A DNA stretch of 42,371 nt, from positions 10,549 to 52,919 of the forward strand of contig MLAK01000469.1 in the NCBI GenBank assembly GCA_001839685.1. The letters run 5' to 3'. Of this stretch, positions 20,870 through 32,195 are shown piece by piece. This DNA is from Tritrichomonas foetus (taxonomy: Eukaryota; Parabasalia; Tritrichomonadida; Tritrichomonadidae). Below the pieces are notes generated by a model, which saw only the letters and a program-made list of their open reading frames with translations, was not told where the DNA came from and searched no databases. The stretch's first letter is position 1. Every line of letters begins with the position of its first letter. The position numbers and the translations under genes are program-made.

Positions 20870-21890
20870 TTATATCTCTTTGCGTGAATGATAAAAGATT
20901 ATGCTCTCTTAAGCAGTTGCATTAATTATCATGAAAGCACAAATAATTAAAGCAAACAAAACATAAATAAATAAATTCGCGTTGTGCTTATTTCTTTGTA
21001 GTAATTGTGAATGTTGTGCCTAATGAAATGCTGACAATTGTTATGAATCAACATCAGTACTTTTGGAAATTGATTTGAGGCTTCAAACGCTTGCTCATCA
21101 ATGGTAGTTATCCAATAGAAAAGAAAGTTTTCTACTTTAAAATACAATTTTTGAAAGAGAATCTTCTATTTTTAGAGGCGTTACTTTAATAATAGATTTT
21201 GACTAATTAATTCGATAATAATTGATCTTTCTTAACACACAATATGACCATGTTTGTCTTAAATATTGACTTATATAAAAAACGTGCTTTGATACATTCG
21301 AGAAAATAAGAAAGTCATTCTTTCGGACGAAAAACAAAAGAAAATAGTTTTCAAAATGAGGGAGTCGATTTTAATGATACATTTATCATAGAACACAAAT
21401 AAAATCACAGTTATCTCTTTCAAAGATATTCCTGAACATAATCTGAATTTTGTTACAATGAAGAAATAAAGTTCTTAGTGACCTTTGCTTATTTATATTT
21501 TAATCACACAATAGATGTATACAAACTAACTAGCTCTAGATGTAGAAGACNATTGAGAGATCTAAATGAATAATTGTTGATATTATTGTCATCTAAAAAT
21601 TATTTAATTGTAATCCTATTAATAATATATAAATATTATAATTTAAAAATCAAGATACAGAGAAAACCAAATCCAAAAAAAAATTGTGAGAAAAAAATAA
21701 ACCCCACAGAAATTTCTGAGAATTATTGAGATAAAAAGTGATTTTATAGCATTAATATCTTGATTATTTCTTATCATAAATCGTGCTTTTTATTATCATA
21801 TGACCCTCCATCGAAAATTATAATGTTTTCCAAAATACAAAAATGAAGTATAAAAAAAATATTAATAATTTTGATATAAATAAAAAAAAT

Positions 21891-22498
21891 TTAGGCATCA
21901 ATGAGAAGATTACGAATGTTTTGCCATCTAAATGGCGAGTCATCAGAAAATTCACTTGGCATCGAGTCTGGAAAAAAACATATTGGATTCCATTTTTCTT
22001 GATTTGGTCTTTCAATCGTTGTATCTGTATCCCTGCTTGAGAATGTGCTGTTGAGGACTGCCAGTCTATTTTCTTCATATACTAAAATTTTATGACAGAA
22101 AAGATTTCAATACATTCATATTTGTCAAATGGAAATTGAATTAATTCAACATCACTGAGTTAAAACTATCAAAATTTTCGCGATTTTTAATTAAAAATCG
22201 ATAGAAGAAGTGTAAATAGAATTATGGGAAGCAGTATTATAATCTTTGTGATTCTTGGAAAAAAAGCTTCTCACAATTTTTTTTTAGGCTTTCTCCAAAA
22301 TCGCTCTTTTTTCGGTTTAATTGTTGCAAAATTTCAAAACTATGAATAAACATGGCTCATAACTATAAAAAATAGATTTAACAATTGACTGAAAGCTGTT
22401 CACCCGAAAACTGAAACAATAGCTTCTTCTGAATCATTTTCGAAATATTTTTGAATTCGGCCATTTGCGAAGTTTGCGATAAGGGAAATTTTCGTCAT
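21891..22498 (-). pseudogene. Decayed minus-strand gene with several frameshifts, unknown family
   Basis: On the minus strand, ATG at 22498-22496 opens MTKISLIANFANGRIQKYFE and runs 32 codons to a TGA. Coding-looking pieces then continue in changing frames: QSIVKSIFYSYEPCLF, then FEILQQLNRKKSDFGESLKKK cut by a frame change at an A9 run, then KNHKDYNTASHNSIYTSSID, then SDVELIQFPFDKYECIEIF. The last is a 71-codon open run (22106-21891) containing YEENRLAVLNSTFSSRD, WNPICFFPDSMPSEFSDD and PFRWQNIRNLLIDA before TAA. The final run is the most convincing, with Trp, Pro, Asp and Arg content unlike the surrounding noncoding DNA. I do not recognise the family. It looks like a gene of about 200 codons destroyed by at least four indels or stops; the middle pieces are less certain. 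Confidence 0.5.
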
Positions 22499-22806
22499 TC
22501 TTTTAGCTATTTGGGTTTTGATTTTTGACTGATGGTATTAAGTAATACTGATGATAAGGATCATTTTAGTGATTTCGTACGTTAAGACTATTTGGTTTGT
22601 ATACATCTCACACAATTCAGATAGAATAAATCGAATTGAGTGACTTCTTCGAAGATATGAATGCTGTCTCAATTGAGAGTGAAAGTTAATCCGCTCGAAT
22701 TTTTTCAGGTCTTATATGGTTATGATTCAGATTTATTTCAAATAAATTGACCAAAATTGAAAGTATTTTTTTACATTTTTTTTCAGAGCATATTTAGCCG
22801 ATAGAA

Positions 22807-25800
22807 ATGCTTGAAACAGTATTTGCAAAATTCATTACCAAGTATTTAAATGAGTACATTGAAACGCTCAACAAGTCACAAATGGAAATGGAGTTGTGGA
22901 AAGGCCACGCAGTTTTTCAAAATCTTGTTTTATTACCGACCGCTTTATCAAATCATCAGATTCCCTTTAGAGTCAAGAAGGGAACAATTTCTCGAATCTC
23001 GCTAAATCTCCCGTGGAAGAAGCTCAACTCAGAAGCTTGCATTGTTGAAATCTCTGATGTATATATTATTGTTGAACTCGATCCAGACATTCTCATCAAA
23101 AAAGATCTTCAAGCAGAGCAAGATGCCATTCACACGAAAGAGGAAACAGTCACAAAAGAGGATGAAAAAGGAACCTGGCAATCGCTCATAAACACAGTGA
23201 TTGATAATGCGAGAGTCAACATAAAAAACATACACATTAGAGTTGAACTTCCACAAGATGGCGGTATTTATGCCGCAGGTGTAGTTATCCCAAGTTTGTC
23301 ACTTTTTACATGTGATCAAAATAAAATCCAATTGAATCATATCGTTCAGCATAGTTCACCAAAATTATATAAATTATTAACACTTACTGATTTTGCCATA
23401 TATTTAGATACACTTGTTGATCATGTCAATCTAAATAATTTTGAAAGAGAAATGAATCAATTGTTGATGTCACGAAATCATCAATTTGTTTTTCATCCCT
23501 TTACACTTGAGTGTATCCTTTTACATACAAGAAATGTTCCAAATATGCTTAAAAATATTTTAACTATTTCAACACATCAATTAAAACTTTCTTTCGATTA
23601 TTCACAATGTCGCACTATTTTGCAATTTAATTCGCGATGGGCAATGTTTACAAAACGAAGAAAGTATGCAGCTTGTGCAAGACCAAAATATTTAAACCAA
23701 ATAGCAGAAACTCAAGAAGGAATGAGATTATTTTGGATGTACATTTTTCGTTGCGCAAAACAAAAAAATCGTCCAAATGAGTTTTATCCACACATTGCAC
23801 TAAAAATTTTGCAAAATCGTGCCAAATATTTGAAGTTATATCGAAAGAAAGAAAAACAGAAAAAAGTGCCACATCCTATCATTAAAAAGCAGCTTAAAAC
23901 TCTTGATGCAAAGGTTGGATCACAAGCGGCTCTTTTCTTAAAAGAATACGCCAGTGCTGTTGTTCAAAAAGAAACTAATATTAAGAATTCAGGATTAACT
24001 GCTTTTGATATGTCTGAATTAAAAGGATTACTTCAAACTGGTGATCGATTCTTTGAAATGGATTCATTTTCATTGGAAATGAATATTCCTGCATTTCAAT
24101 TAGAATTACTTTATTCTCGAGATAATGTATTGTTTTCTATTATGTTTGTTCAATTAACGACTAATATAAAATCAATCAAAACTCATGCTGAAATTAATTT
24201 TGGTGTTACTGATTTAACATGTGTATCTTTTATGAAAGATGGAATAAGATCCATCATTTCAGTTGAAAGACAAAATAATGTTGATTTCTTGCGTGTTGTT
24301 TCTCTCATTCCACGAACAACAGATCCTTTTTCAATGAGTATTTCATTAGAACCAGTTACAACAACATTTGATATTGAAACATTTAATAGTGTCATGGAAT
24401 TCTTTGTTGATCAAACAAATTCTACTAAAAGTTATAATGAAGTTCAACAAACAAAGAAACCTGCAATAACTTCTTCTTCTGATGATTTAACTCAACCTGT
24501 TGTCAATATAAATCGAGTTGATGCAGCTGATCAATTACAAAGACTTTTATATTTTAAGAACCATATTTTGAATATACATATCCGAGCATTAAATTATGTT
24601 TTTCCATTTAAACATAATAATACTGACACGGATATCAAATTTGCAATGAAAAATTTATCTGTAAAAAAGTCAGCTGTTGGACTTTTGCCATCTGATGTGC
24701 CTGAAATTAAAATGAATTTTTCTGTACAATTCACAATTGATGACATGATGATTTCTGATCATTGTTTATTTAAGAAATTCGTATTTGATCTTCCATTTAG
24801 TTTTACGTATTATACTGGAACCGAACAAGTTCGAATTTCATGTAATTTTAGTCTCTCAAAAGTGAATTTAAATATTAATTATCAAGCATTAAAATATATA
24901 GCGTCTGCTATTAATTATCGAAAATCTATAAATATGAATAGTCAGCCATCTAATACAAATTATTATGATGAAGATACAAAATCGAATGCACCTCAAGAAA
25001 AAACAATAATTGTATATGGAAAAGTGAAAACAAATCTTGAATTTAAACTTGAAGAAGTTAAATTACAATTAAATGAAAGCCAAGTTGGATTAACAAATGT
25101 TAATGCACAATATTTCATGGATAGAGGCGAAACGAATGCTTTATTTAAACTCGAAAAAATTGTTTTTATTATTAATGGTGAACAATTAATCGATTTACCA
25201 TCGAATTCTACGGAAATAATCTTACATCAACAGAATGAGGCAGATAAAATGCATATTTCATTAGTAATGCACAAATTACATTTTTTACTTGATTTACGAA
25301 AATATCGAAGAATTTATATGTCATTAATATCACTTTCCGATAGTTTTATGAAGGAGGCAGACATTCAATTAAATGAAAATAATGACGAAAATACTCAAAA
25401 TAAAACCAATCAAATAGAAACAAAAGAAAAAATAAATGAAAAAGAAAAAACAGAATCAGCGTTTGATTTTATGCTTCATATGGATGGGACAGAATTTGAA
25501 ATTCCAGACTTATTGGGTAATTATACAATCTTTTTCGATAAAATTAAATTAGGAGAAACAATAAAAATTGAACAATTTGGAATGAAAAGAGAAGGAAGAC
25601 AAGTCGTTTCGCCAACAACGCTATCTTTAGATTTCAATGATGAAACTATTGTTCACATCAATGAATTAAAATCCCAAATTGACCCATCTGATATTTGGGC
25701 AGTTTTAAGATTAATTGATGAAATTAAATATTTAATTTCTGGTGATATATCAGAAAATATCGAAGGAAATCAATCCACTGAAAATGATAACCAAAAAACG

Positions 25801-28800
25801 GTAGAATGCGATGACATTCCTTCCATTTATAGAGTTAATATTGATAATTCATTTATTGATTTATATGATAAACATAAATGTTCCATGATTGTCAATACTG
25901 GCACCATAACAATTGTAGCTACCTTAAGAGAAACTGATTTGAAAACAGATATAAAAATACATGATTTAAACGCGAATCAAATAATTGGAAATGGTTTATA
26001 TCCATTGGTTGATTTTGACCCAAATAAAAATGTAATTTCTATTGAATATTACTGTAAAGGTAATGATGATCGAATAACTATGAATTTACCCAATGGACAG
26101 TTTTATTTAACAAATGAAGTTTATCGATATGCCTTTAAATGGGTCCCACCTGATGATAAAGTGAACGAAATATCAAACGAAGAAAACAAAATTGTCAACA
26201 ACGTCTCTGAAAAGTCGTCTATTTATGATTTTAGATGTCAAAGTATTGACGTTCTTTTTATTAATGGAATTGAATGCCTAGGTCATGCTGTTATGAACAA
26301 TTTATTGGCTAGAACGACATTTATTAATGATGACGGTGTCAATTTTGAAGCCTTTGTTGATGATATTCACGCTTACACAAATTTCAAAGATCCAGAATTC
26401 AATTTCATCAACATTCCCAATAAGTTTTACTTTAAATATTACAATGATTGTATAAAAATTAAGTCACATTACTTCCAAGCAATCGTTTCCGAACCAATGA
26501 TTTCACCTTTATTGGATTTTATGATGAATTTAGTTGATGATGAACCACCAAATCATGACGAAAAAATCGAAAACGAAGAACAACCTCCAAGTTCGAGTTC
26601 CAGCTCATTCAAATTAAGTTTTGGATTCATTATAGATTTCGGAAAAATTGATGTCGAATTGTTTCCAAGTGATTTTTGTGGACCCCACTGTAATGCTTCA
26701 CTATGTGACTTATCATTCGCTCTTAAAGCTGAACAAAGACTTTCTGCATTAATCATAAAAAGTTTGAATGTTGATGTAAAAAATGCAAATCCAGACCGAG
26801 CTTTAGCTGTGAATGGAATCAAAGCCATTATGTCATTTAATGATCTTGAAAGAGATATTTCTCAGTTAAATCTCGACTATATTTTATCTTTAAGTGACAT
26901 TAAAAGTCCAACACCATTTTCATTTGATTCGATTAATGGTTCTTGGAGTGTTGAAAATGTTTCGATTAGTTACACTCATAGATTTGCCGAAGCAATAGTT
27001 CACAACTTTCTCATAGAAATTGATTCTCATAATTCATATATTGTAACAAAGAAAATTGAACAGCGCCAATATCATAATAAATTTGATGATGATATTTATT
27101 TATCCATCAATAATGAACCAAACAAACCTTCAATAGAAGAAAATGACACTAAATCAGATGCAAATCTTTTATATGTCAATGATAATGGCGAAACTGGTAA
27201 ACCAAATGAAAGTAACAATACTAGTGAAAGTAATAGTTCGACAATTGTAATAAAATCGATGGTGAATGTTGATTTGTTTAAGATTGGGCTTTTCTTGATT
27301 GATCCTTTGGCAACAATAGAATTCCTTGATTTTAAAGCAAATTTAAATGAAAACATATGGTGTGCAAATGTTCGACAATTTAATCTTTACAATGCAGCTG
27401 ATACACTTCATTCATTAATAGAATCTCCGCATGACGCCGATCTTGTTAAATTTGTTTGGGAGAAGAATAATTTTACTATTGATCTTGTTGAAATGACAGC
27501 TAACATCAATTACTTATTTTATTTAAATGTTGTAAACTTTATCCTCAGATCCCCTCTTCTACATATTCCTTCATCTTCGCTAAAATCTCAAAATGAAAAA
27601 TTAAATCTTGATGCCACTACAAACAATACTTTAGCAGAAGAAACAAAAACAGAAGAAATTCAGACAGAAGAAACAAAAACAGAGGAAACCAAAACAGAAG
27701 AAACTCAGACAGAAGAAACCAAAACAGAAGAAACTAAAACGCAATCTGAAATTAGCTCATTTAGTTTGAACATTAAAGCACCAAAGTTACGAATTACGAT
27801 TCCAACATCTATTGAACAGAAAGATTATCCTTTATTCCATATTGATTTAAATGTTTTTCTCACTCTTGCAAATAACAAAATCAACGCCAAAATTTCTAAC
27901 ATGACTCTACATTTTTATGATCAAATTGCCAAAGTTGATTATGTTCCAATCCTTGAAAAAGCATCCATAATCTTTACAAAAACCGTTGAAACTAATAAAA
28001 TAACAAACAACAGTCTAGAAAATATCAATCAGAATGATGATACTGAAAAAGAATATTCATCTTTATACTTCAAAACATCAAATGCAATAATTAAGCTCTC
28101 TGCAATTGACTTTGTCTTGTTTTCCAAAATGAGTGACAGTATTCAAAAAGCCACATCAATTATTACATTTTCCGAAGATACTTCTGAAGAAGAAAATACT
28201 TCTTCTTTAATGGGATCATTTTCTTCGTTGAAATTTGATACTGGTCAAATTCGCGTCATTATTTGTAAAGATAATCGATCATCACTCCGATATATTCCAA
28301 TGTTTAACGTCATAATTCCACCTATTAATTTTCTTCTCAGTACAACTGATACGGTGGGATCAATGAATTTAACAGTGAAGCCTTATATTGAATATTACAA
28401 CGAAACCACAGGTTTTTGGGATATGATTTTTGAACCATTTGCTATAAATGCAATGGGCATTTTAACGAATAAACAGTTCCATATGTCATTTCGATGTTTG
28501 CATGATTTAAACATAAATCTTCCAGCGACTGCTGTAAGTCAGTATATTAATCTGGCCAGCGAAATCAAGCAAAGTATGATGCAAATTGGTGAAGGATATA
28601 AAGATTTACCCAATTTCTGGATAGAAAATTGCTTAGGTGAAGATGCTTTATTCAAAATTGGGACATTACAGAAGGAATTCTTTGTTTTAAATCATATGCA
28701 AAGAATTCCAGTCTTCAAAATTCAAATGTCAACAGAAATCACAATTCAATTTAAAGGTGAAACAGTTATGTTTACACCAATCATGCTCACATTTCCTTTA

Positions 28801-31800
28801 TTATTGAATGAAACAATTAGTGTCATTCGGAAACCTTATCAAGGTGGAATCATTCTTCAAGTGAAAGCACCAATTGAAATTCATAATAAACTTTCATTTG
28901 ATGTTGACATTTTTACACGATTGAACAAAACTGATCAATTTTCAATGGTTGGTACTGTTGAGAGTAAAAGTAATTTCCCATTATCAATTGGACAAGGAAA
29001 TCAAGAATTTCTTTTTACTGAGCATGATACTCAAACTAAAATAAAGCATCAAATTGTAATTCTCAGTAGATCAACTGACACTAAACAAGAATTCAAAATG
29101 GGGGCTAAAAATAAAATCATAAAAGTTTTTATTTCGGTAAAAACTCATATATCTACAGGAACGAGACTATTTTCCTTATTTTCACCAATTCGTGCAATTT
29201 CTCATCTTCCTTTACCACTTCATGTGAAATTTGAAAATGAGCCTGATCCTGTCTTCATTCACTGTGAACAGACTTTTGATTTATATGTTCCTGATGGAAA
29301 AAGTAAATTCAAGATTTCTGCTTCTTTGGATGGATTCACTTACGGACCATTTACAAAAGTAAATATGAAATCCAAAGATCCCCAAAGGGTTTATGTTGAA
29401 GAAAATAGTAATAATTCCCTTGCTATTGTTTTTGATCATGATGAAGATACAAATCAGACTATAGCATCATTTTATTCACCTGTTGGACTTTTTAACTTTT
29501 CTTCATATGAAATGAATGTCTTTGAACATAATGAAAATATTATAGCAATGCAAGACATTTTCTCTTTATGGTGTCCTAAATCTTACTTCAGTAAAAAGAA
29601 TCTCACGATGAACATTCAACTCCTCGACCGAAAGAAAAGCATTGTTCAAAATAATGATAATCCAAATGAAAATGATGATAAACCAATTGTCTATGCTATT
29701 ATTAATGATTTTGATTGTACAACACCAAGAACATCAAATTTATTTGCACCAGTTTTAAATTCAATTCCAAATTCCGATATGATAAATATTGCATTAAGAT
29801 ATGATGTATCAATTAAAAGTCAAGCTTCAATAATTACATTTTCGCCACTTTTGCATGTTAAAAATCAACTTGATGTAAACATTGCATTACAGCCAATTAA
29901 TAATAAAATTCACACTTATTATGGTGATCCTTATTTGATTAAATCAGGTGAAAATATAAATGTTTCAAAAATGACAGTTGATGGTACATTCATGCTTTCT
30001 ATTTTTTCATATTCAACAACACCTGTTCTAACTTTGATAGCTGAACAAAGAACTGTCTTTAAGATGCAATCACAAGATACAAGTATTCTCATTGATGTTG
30101 AAGTTGTAGATGTTGGTACTAATTTTGAATGTATATTCAAAAAAGTTATATTTCCAACACCAATTGTTATTTGTAATTGTCTTCCTGTTACAATTACGGC
30201 TTTTCAATTGTATAATGTTCAACCTTTCGTGATTGAAAGTCATTCAACATCAATGTTTGCCTTTGATGAACCTCTTGCCTATCCAGCAGCTTACATTTTC
30301 ATTGACAACGAACAAAAACAACAACAAGATGAAGGTGAAGGAGATGAACGTAAACAAGGCGACCAAGAAGTCTGTCATATGCATATTAGTCTTGTTGAAG
30401 ATACTGATTATGTCCAAACAAATGTAATGTTTAGAAATAAACCTATTTTTGTGTGTATTTCGAAAGTAAAGAATGGAAGCCGAACTGTTACAATAACAAC
30501 CAAAATTCCAGAAATTTTGAATAAATTTACCACAATATTTTCAATGAATTTATCACGAATAAATATTTCATTGATCGATTTTCAAATGCGAGAATTAGCT
30601 TTAATTGCAATTGATAATTTTTCAGCTGAAATGCAAAGTCAAACCAATGTTAAACTAATTAAATTATCAATTGGAAACTTCCAAATTGATGACCAAGATC
30701 CCAAATCACCGTCACCCGTTGTTCTTTATGGAAGAAAAGCACCAAGAGCTCCATTTTTATCATTTAGTTGCTTAATTCCAACCGATACGCCATTTTTGAC
30801 AAATGTTACATATAGTTCCATTGTTTTCCAGCGAATTGATGTTGAGCTTGATTCTACTTTCGTTTCTGATCTTTATTACACCATTATGCAATTAACAAGT
30901 CCCATTAAATCCATTATTCAACCGCAATTAAGAACGGAAAAGAAAGATAGTTCAGAAGTAATTACATTCAATTGGCTTGAAATGTCACCTATTTATCTTT
31001 TGCTAGCTTATGCGAGAAAAAGTGGAAGAATAGCACGAGTTCATAAAATGTACAAATATCTAAAGTTCATTCCTTCCTTATCACATGGAAAAATGCTCCT
31101 TCCTGGAATTGTTTCAGCAAACATTTCAAATACAATGTCTGAAATTCAAAATATGATTTCTGATGAATATAAAACACATGCATTCAAACAAATTATTGCA
31201 ATGCTTGGTTCAAGTGGTAGATTCTTAACTACTTTTGGTGTTGATAAAATCATTGCAGAAATTTTAGGGGTGAAAATGAAATCAGATTTATCAAATGATA
31301 TGCAGCAATTCTTAGGTAAAGAAAATGAAGCCGAATATGATAATAGAAGAAATGTAAATGGCGCATTTTCACAACAATCACTTGATACACTTTCAGATGT
31401 GATAAAATCAGCAAGATTGAGACAATCCGATGTAATTGTTGGAATTAAATCCAATCAAGATATTGGAATTGTCACAAAAGCTGTAACTAACAATGGAGGA
31501 GGCCAAGGAGTTTTTGGAGTTCTAACAAAAACACCAATCGATACTTTGAATAATGTAAAACGAATGGAAAAAGCACAACGATCAAGAATTCCAAGAGCTT
31601 ACCCAAATAATATTATTTCAACATTTGATAGTAAAATTAGTGCCGCCCAAAATTTGATTCAACTGTCTGATTCGAAACATCGTGGTGAAATGATAAGAAT
31701 GACAGCAAGTTCTGAAAAGAAGCTTTTATGTATTTCTGATTATAACGTTTTCATGATTAGTGACGATTTTACATCAATTGAAAAGAGATTTGAGATTAAA

Positions 31801-32010
31801 GATATAAATTCTTTATCTATAGAAAATAATATGGTATACTTTTCAACACTTTCATCAAATGGAGATAATTCCAAAAAACAAAATGCAAATACAACTGAAG
31901 AACCATGTGTCATTCATACTGAAACAAAAGAAGATGCAATGAAAATCTATTCATTCTTACATTCACAGAAAATAACATTGAAACAATTTGGATTTTCTTT
32001 ACTTCTGTGA
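22807..32010 (+). CDS. VPS13: VPS13-family bridge-like lipid transfer protein, 3067 aa
   Basis: The N-terminus is a clear chorein domain (1-115): MLETVFAKFITKYLNEYIET, NKSQMEMELWKGHAVFQNL, then PFRVKKGTISRISLNLPWKK. A long beta-rich body follows, as expected for the repeating-groove rod that moves phospholipids between membranes at contact sites. Around 1960-2450 lies a region matching the VAB/SHR-binding adaptor area (TEITIQFKGETVMFTPIML, KAPIEIHNKLSFDVDIF). The C-terminal part (about 2560-2900) has VPS13-like features including GVFGVLTKTPIDTLNNV, and a PH-like end (about 2945-3065) with MTASSEKKLLCISDYNVFMI. Length is close to yeast and human VPS13 proteins. Two low-complexity acidic insertions stand out, one being a perfect-length EETKT repeat (1611-1645). 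There is no frame break over 9.2 kb. The start is the first Met, at the usual family position. Confidence 0.93.
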   Translation: MLETVFAKFITKYLNEYIETLNKSQMEMELWKGHAVFQNLVLLPTALSNHQIPFRVKKGTISRISLNLPWKKLNSEACIVEISDVYIIVELDPDILIKKDLQAEQDAIHTKEETVTKEDEKGTWQSLINTVIDNARVNIKNIHIRVELPQDGGIYAAGVVIPSLSLFTCDQNKIQLNHIVQHSSPKLYKLLTLTDFAIYLDTLVDHVNLNNFEREMNQLLMSRNHQFVFHPFTLECILLHTRNVPNMLKNILTISTHQLKLSFDYSQCRTILQFNSRWAMFTKRRKYAACARPKYLNQIAETQEGMRLFWMYIFRCAKQKNRPNEFYPHIALKILQNRAKYLKLYRKKEKQKKVPHPIIKKQLKTLDAKVGSQAALFLKEYASAVVQKETNIKNSGLTAFDMSELKGLLQTGDRFFEMDSFSLEMNIPAFQLELLYSRDNVLFSIMFVQLTTNIKSIKTHAEINFGVTDLTCVSFMKDGIRSIISVERQNNVDFLRVVSLIPRTTDPFSMSISLEPVTTTFDIETFNSVMEFFVDQTNSTKSYNEVQQTKKPAITSSSDDLTQPVVNINRVDAADQLQRLLYFKNHILNIHIRALNYVFPFKHNNTDTDIKFAMKNLSVKKSAVGLLPSDVPEIKMNFSVQFTIDDMMISDHCLFKKFVFDLPFSFTYYTGTEQVRISCNFSLSKVNLNINYQALKYIASAINYRKSINMNSQPSNTNYYDEDTKSNAPQEKTIIVYGKVKTNLEFKLEEVKLQLNESQVGLTNVNAQYFMDRGETNALFKLEKIVFIINGEQLIDLPSNSTEIILHQQNEADKMHISLVMHKLHFLLDLRKYRRIYMSLISLSDSFMKEADIQLNENNDENTQNKTNQIETKEKINEKEKTESAFDFMLHMDGTEFEIPDLLGNYTIFFDKIKLGETIKIEQFGMKREGRQVVSPTTLSLDFNDETIVHINELKSQIDPSDIWAVLRLIDEIKYLISGDISENIEGNQSTENDNQKTVECDDIPSIYRVNIDNSFIDLYDKHKCSMIVNTGTITIVATLRETDLKTDIKIHDLNANQIIGNGLYPLVDFDPNKNVISIEYYCKGNDDRITMNLPNGQFYLTNEVYRYAFKWVPPDDKVNEISNEENKIVNNVSEKSSIYDFRCQSIDVLFINGIECLGHAVMNNLLARTTFINDDGVNFEAFVDDIHAYTNFKDPEFNFINIPNKFYFKYYNDCIKIKSHYFQAIVSEPMISPLLDFMMNLVDDEPPNHDEKIENEEQPPSSSSSSFKLSFGFIIDFGKIDVELFPSDFCGPHCNASLCDLSFALKAEQRLSALIIKSLNVDVKNANPDRALAVNGIKAIMSFNDLERDISQLNLDYILSLSDIKSPTPFSFDSINGSWSVENVSISYTHRFAEAIVHNFLIEIDSHNSYIVTKKIEQRQYHNKFDDDIYLSINNEPNKPSIEENDTKSDANLLYVNDNGETGKPNESNNTSESNSSTIVIKSMVNVDLFKIGLFLIDPLATIEFLDFKANLNENIWCANVRQFNLYNAADTLHSLIESPHDADLVKFVWEKNNFTIDLVEMTANINYLFYLNVVNFILRSPLLHIPSSSLKSQNEKLNLDATTNNTLAEETKTEEIQTEETKTEETKTEETQTEETKTEETKTQSEISSFSLNIKAPKLRITIPTSIEQKDYPLFHIDLNVFLTLANNKINAKISNMTLHFYDQIAKVDYVPILEKASIIFTKTVETNKITNNSLENINQNDDTEKEYSSLYFKTSNAIIKLSAIDFVLFSKMSDSIQKATSIITFSEDTSEEENTSSLMGSFSSLKFDTGQIRVIICKDNRSSLRYIPMFNVIIPPINFLLSTTDTVGSMNLTVKPYIEYYNETTGFWDMIFEPFAINAMGILTNKQFHMSFRCLHDLNINLPATAVSQYINLASEIKQSMMQIGEGYKDLPNFWIENCLGEDALFKIGTLQKEFFVLNHMQRIPVFKIQMSTEITIQFKGETVMFTPIMLTFPLLLNETISVIRKPYQGGIILQVKAPIEIHNKLSFDVDIFTRLNKTDQFSMVGTVESKSNFPLSIGQGNQEFLFTEHDTQTKIKHQIVILSRSTDTKQEFKMGAKNKIIKVFISVKTHISTGTRLFSLFSPIRAISHLPLPLHVKFENEPDPVFIHCEQTFDLYVPDGKSKFKISASLDGFTYGPFTKVNMKSKDPQRVYVEENSNNSLAIVFDHDEDTNQTIASFYSPVGLFNFSSYEMNVFEHNENIIAMQDIFSLWCPKSYFSKKNLTMNIQLLDRKKSIVQNNDNPNENDDKPIVYAIINDFDCTTPRTSNLFAPVLNSIPNSDMINIALRYDVSIKSQASIITFSPLLHVKNQLDVNIALQPINNKIHTYYGDPYLIKSGENINVSKMTVDGTFMLSIFSYSTTPVLTLIAEQRTVFKMQSQDTSILIDVEVVDVGTNFECIFKKVIFPTPIVICNCLPVTITAFQLYNVQPFVIESHSTSMFAFDEPLAYPAAYIFIDNEQKQQQDEGEGDERKQGDQEVCHMHISLVEDTDYVQTNVMFRNKPIFVCISKVKNGSRTVTITTKIPEILNKFTTIFSMNLSRINISLIDFQMRELALIAIDNFSAEMQSQTNVKLIKLSIGNFQIDDQDPKSPSPVVLYGRKAPRAPFLSFSCLIPTDTPFLTNVTYSSIVFQRIDVELDSTFVSDLYYTIMQLTSPIKSIIQPQLRTEKKDSSEVITFNWLEMSPIYLLLAYARKSGRIARVHKMYKYLKFIPSLSHGKMLLPGIVSANISNTMSEIQNMISDEYKTHAFKQIIAMLGSSGRFLTTFGVDKIIAEILGVKMKSDLSNDMQQFLGKENEAEYDNRRNVNGAFSQQSLDTLSDVIKSARLRQSDVIVGIKSNQDIGIVTKAVTNNGGGQGVFGVLTKTPIDTLNNVKRMEKAQRSRIPRAYPNNIISTFDSKISAAQNLIQLSDSKHRGEMIRMTASSEKKLLCISDYNVFMISDDFTSIEKRFEIKDINSLSIENNMVYFSTLSSNGDNSKKQNANTTEEPCVIHTETKEDAMKIYSFLHSQKITLKQFGFSLLL
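27637..27741 (+). repeat. Seven 15-base units coding EE(T/I)(K/Q)T inside VPS13
   Basis: Seven in-frame copies of a 15-base unit close to GAAGAAACAAAAACA encode EETKT, EEIQT, EETKT, EETKT, EETQT, EETKT and EETKT (residues 1611-1645). Copy number probably varies between strains by slippage. The insert lies in a charged loop between two beta-rich blocks, so it should not disturb the lipid groove. Confidence 0.9.
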
Positions 32011-32028
32011 CATTTTTTTTAGAATATT

Positions 32029-32049
32029 AATATGTTAAATTAACATATT
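32029..32049. repeat. Short perfect inverted repeat after VPS13
   Basis: AATATGTTA and TAACATATT pair perfectly around an AAT loop, 18 bases after the VPS13 stop and in the 185-base gap between two convergent genes. A role in 3' end formation is possible, but an AT-rich stem this short may be chance. Confidence 0.5.
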
Positions 32050-32195
32050 CAATATAGATATAATTTGTTGTTAATAAAAAATAGTCTACGATAATTATTA
32101 TTATTATTTATATAAAATTCAAACAATAACATATGCATTTCTACTATATAGCATAGTATGGAGTTCACTAAAGTCTTTTAAGGGTTTTATTCAGA

